Below, piece after piece: positions 60,234 through 64,000 of a stretch of 64,000 bases of DNA. The translations under genes were made by a program, and so were the position numbers. The stretch comes from CALZBJ01 sp945619025 (lineage in GTDB: Bacteria; Pseudomonadota; Gammaproteobacteria; Cardiobacteriales; Wohlfahrtiimonadaceae). How positions within the stretch are numbered: the first letter of the stretch is position 1; every line of letters starts with the position of its first letter. The DNA lies in NCBI GenBank assembly GCA_945619025.1, contig CALZBJ010000006.1:62001-126000 (forward strand), written 5' to 3'. The notes under the pieces are model-generated. The model was not told the origin of the DNA. It ran no database searches and saw only the letters and a list, made by a program, of their open reading frames with translations.

Positions 60234-61505
60234 TTACACATGAAACGGCAGTGATTTTCGCCCGAGATAGAGACTAATAAAGAGCCCCAGTCCACAGAGA
60301 AACAGGATGTAATAGGCGATAAACATCGGATTGACATGCTCGGCAATGACGGGGACGGTAAAGGTGGTGAGCCCGGCAAAGAGCGCGTTGCCAATATTAT
60401 AGGAAAATCCGATGCCACTTAAACGAATGTTCGCGGGGAAGAGCTTAATAATAATGATCGGCACACAGGCAACCAGCCCTAAAAAGAGCGAGGCAAAAGT
60501 GTAGAGAAGCCCAATGCTGAAATGATCGCCGCCGCTTAAAGATTTAAAAAAGGCAAAGCTCGTTCCGGCGAGTAAAATTGAGTAGAGCGCGATGGTTTTA
60601 CGAATGCCAATCCGATCTGAAATGAGCCCCGCTAAAATACTGCCGATCACATTCATAATGGTGGCTAAAATTGCAATTTTACTCACAAAAGCCGCATCAA
60701 TTTTAAAAATATCGGACTTCATGAGATTTGGCGCCAGCACCACAAGCACCACACCAGTAATAAGAAGCCAGGTACTTAAAATAGAGATCAGCGTCGCTTC
60801 GCGATGGTTTTTTAATACCTCTTTAATGGGCAGATCAACAAGCTCTTTGCGCTCTTTCATCTCAAGGAATACCGGCGTTTCACGGAGATAGCGGCGCAGA
60901 TAAACGGCAACGAGTCCTAACACGCCCCCTAAAATAAAGGGAATCCGCCACGCGAAACTTAAAATCTCCGCGTGATTGAAATTTGCATGCATTAAGTAGG
61001 CGACAAAATGCCCGATGACAACGCCAAAGGTAAGGCCGCTCGCGATCATACTATTGGCAATGCCGACGCGATTTTGCGGAACGTGTTCGGTGACAAAAAC
61101 GTGGGCACTGGGCACTTCACCTCCAAGGGCAATTCCTTGAAGAAGGCGCATCAAAAGGAGAAGGACGGGCGCTAGATAACCGATCTCGGCATAGGTGGGT
61201 AACAGCCCGATCAATAGAGTCGGAATCGCCATTAAAAAGAGCGAGAGCATAAACATCTTTTTCCGCCCGATAAGATCGCCAAAGTGCGCCATAATCACCC
61301 CACTTAACGGGCGCACAAAGTAGGCCACGGCGTAGGTGAGATAGGTCATCACACTCGAAAGGAGCGGGGAATCGCTAGGGAAAAAGAGCGTTTGCAGAAA
61401 AGGGGCAAAGGTTAGAAAAACGATAAAATCGTAAAACTCAAGCGCCCCACCTAATGAAGCAAGCGTCAGGGTTTTGCCATCTTGACGCGTTAACCGATTG
61501 GCCAT
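60234..61505 (-). CDS. MFS metabolite:proton symporter (MHS family, ProP/ShiA-like)
   Basis: The 423-residue membrane protein has about twelve helices and the sugar-transporter-type motifs GALEFYDFIVF in helix 1, RPLSGVIMAHFGDLIGRKK after helix 2 and RLLQGIALGGEVPSAHVFVTEHVP in helix 4-5. These mark the MHS group, which imports citrate, proline/betaine or shikimate. Substrate is not determinable here. The ATG at 61505 has AGGA six bases upstream; an in-frame start at 61532 lies further up. Confidence 0.88.
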   Translation of the reverse strand: MANRLTRQDGKTLTLASLGGALEFYDFIVFLTFAPFLQTLFFPSDSPLLSSVMTYLTYAVAYFVRPLSGVIMAHFGDLIGRKKMFMLSLFLMAIPTLLIGLLPTYAEIGYLAPVLLLLMRLLQGIALGGEVPSAHVFVTEHVPQNRVGIANSMIASGLTFGVVIGHFVAYLMHANFNHAEILSFAWRIPFILGGVLGLVAVYLRRYLRETPVFLEMKERKELVDLPIKEVLKNHREATLISILSTWLLITGVVLVVLAPNLMKSDIFKIDAAFVSKIAILATIMNVIGSILAGLISDRIGIRKTIALYSILLAGTSFAFFKSLSGGDHFSIGLLYTFASLFLGLVACVPIIIIKLFPANIRLSGIGFSYNIGNALFAGLTTFTVPVIAEHVNPMFIAYYILFLCGLGLFISLYLGRKSLPFHV

Positions 61506-61585
61506 GTCGAATCCTTTTTTTATTGTTATCAATCCACCGTTATAGGCTTAAATGTGCATGGTTGCTTAGATAATTGCCTAGATTC

Positions 61586-62608
61586 TTACTTTGGCAACAA
61601 CAACATCGCATCACCATAACTATAGAAACGGTATTTCTCAGTTATAGCATGTTGATAGATATTCTCAATTCTTGATTTACCCATAAAGGTTGAAACAAGT
61701 ACGAGAAGAGTCGATTTTGGCAGATGGAAATTGGTCACAAGCCCGTCAATGACGCGGAAGGTGAAGCCTGGTTTAATAAAGATATGGGTATCGCCGTGGA
61801 AAGGTTTAATCTCGCCCTCAAGCGCCGCCGATTCAAGTGCGCGAACCACCGTTGTTCCAATGGCAATGACGCGATTTCCCGCTGCTTTTGTTGCGTTAAT
61901 TTTTTGAACCGCCTCCTCTGATACATGAATCCACTCTTTATGCATGGTGTGATTGTCGATCTCATCGGTTCGAATTGGTTGGAATGTCCCTGCGCCAACA
62001 TGAAGGGTCACTTCCGCACGATGAATTCCTTTATCGTGAATCGCTTGCAGTAGCTCATCGGTAAAATGAAGGCCTGCTGTGGGCGCTGCAACCGCGCCTT
62101 TCTCTTTACTAAAAACGGTCTGATAGCGCTCCTTATCGGTCTCTTTATCTTGACGGGTGATATAAGGAGGTAGCGGCATATGGCCGGAGGTTTCCATAAT
62201 ATCGGCAAGTGTTTTATCGCCAACGGTATGGAGCTCAAAAAACGCATTGTCACGGCCCGCCATCACAAACGCAGGTTCGCCATTAATTAGGACTTCCTGT
62301 CCCTCTTTGAGCGCTTTACTCGCCTTAATTTGCGCCATACAGACGGTGGCGCTAATGATGCGTTCAATCATGATTTCAACCTTCCCGCCGGTCACTTTTT
62401 CCCCATAGATGCGTGCGGGAATGACGCGGGTATTGTTCACAACGATCAGATCTCCGGGGTTTAAATAATCAATGAGATCGGTGAAGGTGTGGTCAAATAT
62501 TTCATCAGCCACCGCGACTAAAAGGCGCGAGGTTCCGCGGACTTCAGGGGGAAATTGGGCGATTAATTCGTCGGGAAGATCGTAATTATAATCAGATAAT
62601 TTTGTCAT
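61586..62608 (-). CDS. queA: S-adenosylmethionine:tRNA ribosyltransferase-isomerase QueA
   Basis: QueA adds an epoxycyclopentane ring to preQ1 in tRNA, the penultimate step of queuosine synthesis. The 340 residues have YDLPDELIAQFPPE, RLLVAV, GDLIVVNNTRVIPARI and GAVAAPTAGLHFTDELL. The ATG at 62608 fits the family N-terminus; an in-frame ATG at 62659 would add 17 residues. tgt, often adjacent, is not here. Confidence 0.95.
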   Translation of the reverse strand: MTKLSDYNYDLPDELIAQFPPEVRGTSRLLVAVADEIFDHTFTDLIDYLNPGDLIVVNNTRVIPARIYGEKVTGGKVEIMIERIISATVCMAQIKASKALKEGQEVLINGEPAFVMAGRDNAFFELHTVGDKTLADIMETSGHMPLPPYITRQDKETDKERYQTVFSKEKGAVAAPTAGLHFTDELLQAIHDKGIHRAEVTLHVGAGTFQPIRTDEIDNHTMHKEWIHVSEEAVQKINATKAAGNRVIAIGTTVVRALESAALEGEIKPFHGDTHIFIKPGFTFRVIDGLVTNFHLPKSTLLVLVSTFMGKSRIENIYQHAITEKYRFYSYGDAMLLLPK

Positions 62609-62661
62609 CGTTGTTGCTCTGTTTTGATGAATTAAAGGGGCGAAATCCATCTCGCCCACAC

Positions 62662-62723
62662 AAAAAAAGAGCCCCTCGGCGCACTACGATGAGGGTGAAA
62701 ATTGTGCGCTAGGTTCGAGGAGC
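62662..62723 (-). terminator. Terminator of lysA
   Basis: On the minus strand GCTCCTCG (62723-62716) pairs with CGAGGGGC (62678-62671) and an inner GCGCAC (62709-62704) pairs with GTGCGC (62684-62679), followed by a T run. It insulates queA from lysA. Confidence 0.8.
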
Positions 62724-62733
62724 GTAAAGTAGT

Positions 62734-63954
62734 TTAGTCTAAAAGATGAATCTCATTGGCGTAAAGTGACTCGATAGTTTCGCGTTCGCGAATGAGGCGT
62801 GTTTTTCCATTTTCGATCATCACCTCAGCGGCGCGTCCACGGGAGTTGTAGTTTGACGCCATAGTAAAGCCGTAGGCACCGGCGTGCGTTACCGCTAAAA
62901 TATCGCCGGATTTTAGGGCTAGCGCGCGGTTTTTCCCTAAAAAGTCGCCAGTTTCACAGATCGGGCCGACAATGTCATAGTTTTCGGTCTGCGCGTCGTC
63001 GTGCTCGGAGAGGTTGACGATATTCATCCATGCATCATAGAGCGCCGGGCGAATCAGATCGTTCATCGCCGCATTGACTACCGCAAAGTGTTTGCCCTCA
63101 TTCTCTTTTGTGAGGATCACTTCGGTTAATAAAACACCTGCATCGCCCACAATTGAGCGGCCTGGTTCAATGTAGAGCGTTAAGTTGCGCTCACCAATTT
63201 TACTAATTGCCATCTGTAGCCAAACCGCGGGGTCAATTAGAGTTTCATCTTCATAACGAATCCCAAGTCCACCGCCGATATCAAGGTGTTTTAAGGTGAT
63301 GCCTTTCGCGCTTAATCGGTCAATCATCGCAAGGGTAAGATCGAGCGCCTCTTCATAAGGGGCAATTTCCGTCAGTTGCGAGCCGATATGGAAATCGATG
63401 CCGTGAATGGCAAGGTGGGGCATTTCCGCCATGGTTTCATACATCGCCTCCGCATCATCCATCTGAATCCCAAATTTATTCTCTTTGAGCCCCGTTGAGA
63501 TGTAAGGGTGGGTTTTTGCGTCAACATTGGGATTAATGCGAAGCGACACCGGCGCAATTACGCCAAGATTTTTGGCTACATCATGGAGCATCGTCACTTC
63601 CGCAAGGGATTCAATATTAAAGCAACCAATCCCCGCGTTGAGCGCAAATTCTAGATCGGCTTTTGATTTACCAACGCCCGAATAGACGATTTTTTTCGGA
63701 TCGCCCCCGGCGGCTAAGACGCGTTTTAATTCCCCAACGGAGACAATATCAAAGCCTGAGCCTTGCTCGGCGAGCAGCTTTAAAATGGAGAGATTACTAT
63801 TGGCCTTAACGGCGTAGCAGATCTGATGGGGATAGTTTTTAAATCCCGCTTCATAGGCCTTAAAATTTTGGATAATCTGCTCAGCAAAATAGAGATAGGT
63901 GGGCGAGCCAAATTCGTGGGCAACCGCAAGGCAGAGTGATCGATCGAGCTTCAT
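62734..63954 (-). CDS. lysA: Diaminopimelate decarboxylase
   Basis: LysA decarboxylates meso-diaminopimelate to lysine, the last step of its synthesis. The 406-residue fold-type III PLP enzyme has the PLP lysine in CYAVKANSN (Lys50), GSGFDIVSVGEL, the HIGSQ and DIGGGLGI motifs, EPGRSIV and the catalytic cysteine region GPICETGD. Its ATG overlaps the stop of the preceding lptM gene (ATGA), matching the lptM-lysA order of enteric bacteria. A terminator follows. Confidence 0.96.
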   Translation of the reverse strand: MKLDRSLCLAVAHEFGSPTYLYFAEQIIQNFKAYEAGFKNYPHQICYAVKANSNLSILKLLAEQGSGFDIVSVGELKRVLAAGGDPKKIVYSGVGKSKADLEFALNAGIGCFNIESLAEVTMLHDVAKNLGVIAPVSLRINPNVDAKTHPYISTGLKENKFGIQMDDAEAMYETMAEMPHLAIHGIDFHIGSQLTEIAPYEEALDLTLAMIDRLSAKGITLKHLDIGGGLGIRYEDETLIDPAVWLQMAISKIGERNLTLYIEPGRSIVGDAGVLLTEVILTKENEGKHFAVVNAAMNDLIRPALYDAWMNIVNLSEHDDAQTENYDIVGPICETGDFLGKNRALALKSGDILAVTHAGAYGFTMASNYNSRGRAAEVMIENGKTRLIRERETIESLYANEIHLLD

Positions 63955-64000
63955 TGGCGCACCTCTTCTTGCGAATGATCGGGAAGATAGAGCGGGCCTT
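63951..64000 (-). CDS. lptM: LptM (YifL) lipoprotein, C-terminal end only
   Basis: In the frame ending with the TGA at 63953-63951, 15 residues are readable, GPLYLPDHSQEEVRQ. GPLYLP is the conserved stretch just after the lipidated cysteine of the small LptM lipoproteins, which help LptD assembly. The stop overlaps the lysA ATG by two bases. The rest lies beyond the window. The call rests on this short motif and on position. Confidence 0.65.
   Translation of the reverse strand, partial: GPLYLPDHSQEEVRQ

Overview
The window looks like an ordinary chromosomal stretch of a moderately AT-rich gammaproteobacterium. Several gene orders are typical of that class: tRNA-fMet/rimP/nusA/infB/rbfA/truB, dusB-fis, a YibN-like rhodanese gene with grxC-secB, lptM-lysA, and groSL behind a sigma-32-type promoter. 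The mix of a SUF operon led by an Rrf2 regulator, a TAXI-type TRAP transporter and modest GC content would fit a Cardiobacteriales-like bacterium (Ignatzschineria/Wohlfahrtiimonas type). That placement is an inference from gene content, not from a marker phylogeny. No insertion sequence, prophage or CRISPR array was seen.

Layout. 1-107 is the start of brnQ, cut by the window edge. 108-987 has no gene but holds a cluster of DnaA boxes beside an AT-rich stretch and is a candidate replication origin. 988-2079 is a FolK-RdgB fusion gene. 2254-10175 holds cspA, icd and the transcription/translation operon rimP-nusA-infB-rbfA-truB with tRNA-fMet in front. 10251-14801 holds an exported solute-binding-like protein, a pair of SMR transporters, an FNR-type regulator and an aromatic amino acid permease. 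14996-21156 holds two tRNA-Lys genes, tmcA, tRNA-Thr, sdhE and prmA-dusB-fis-efpL. 21264-25796 holds argF, two cyclophilins, lpxH and rhodanese-grxC-secB. 25954-29414 is a TAXI-TRAP uptake operon. 29642-31851 is a Fur-box-controlled TonB receptor.

32094-43115 holds holA-scpB, a single LolC/E-type permease with lolD, a DedA protein, rho, rpmE2, pyrD, gltA, eno and the SUF regulator. 43147-47814 is sufBCDS. 47988-54351 holds an exported unknown protein, gdx behind a guanidine-II riboswitch, a 5-formyl-THF cyclo-ligase, an HD hydrolase, a YccS-like membrane protein and a secreted DUF4189 protein paired with a lipoprotein. 54468-64000 holds an esterase, groSL, a MATE transporter, rppH, an MFS symporter, queA, lysA and the end of lptM.

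Functional threads: iron and Fe-S biology (Fur-regulated receptor, FNR, SUF); translation and RNA (tRNA genes, TmcA, QueA, DusB, TruB, RbfA, EfpL, RppH, Rho); envelope work (Lol, LpxH, DedA, SecB, LptM); and small-cation export (three SMR genes, one under a guanidine riboswitch). The most noteworthy items are the candidate oriC, the guanidine-II riboswitch with its own promoter, the FolK-RdgB fusion with an internal ribosome binding site, and an SMR pair in which one partner lacks the usual membrane glutamate.
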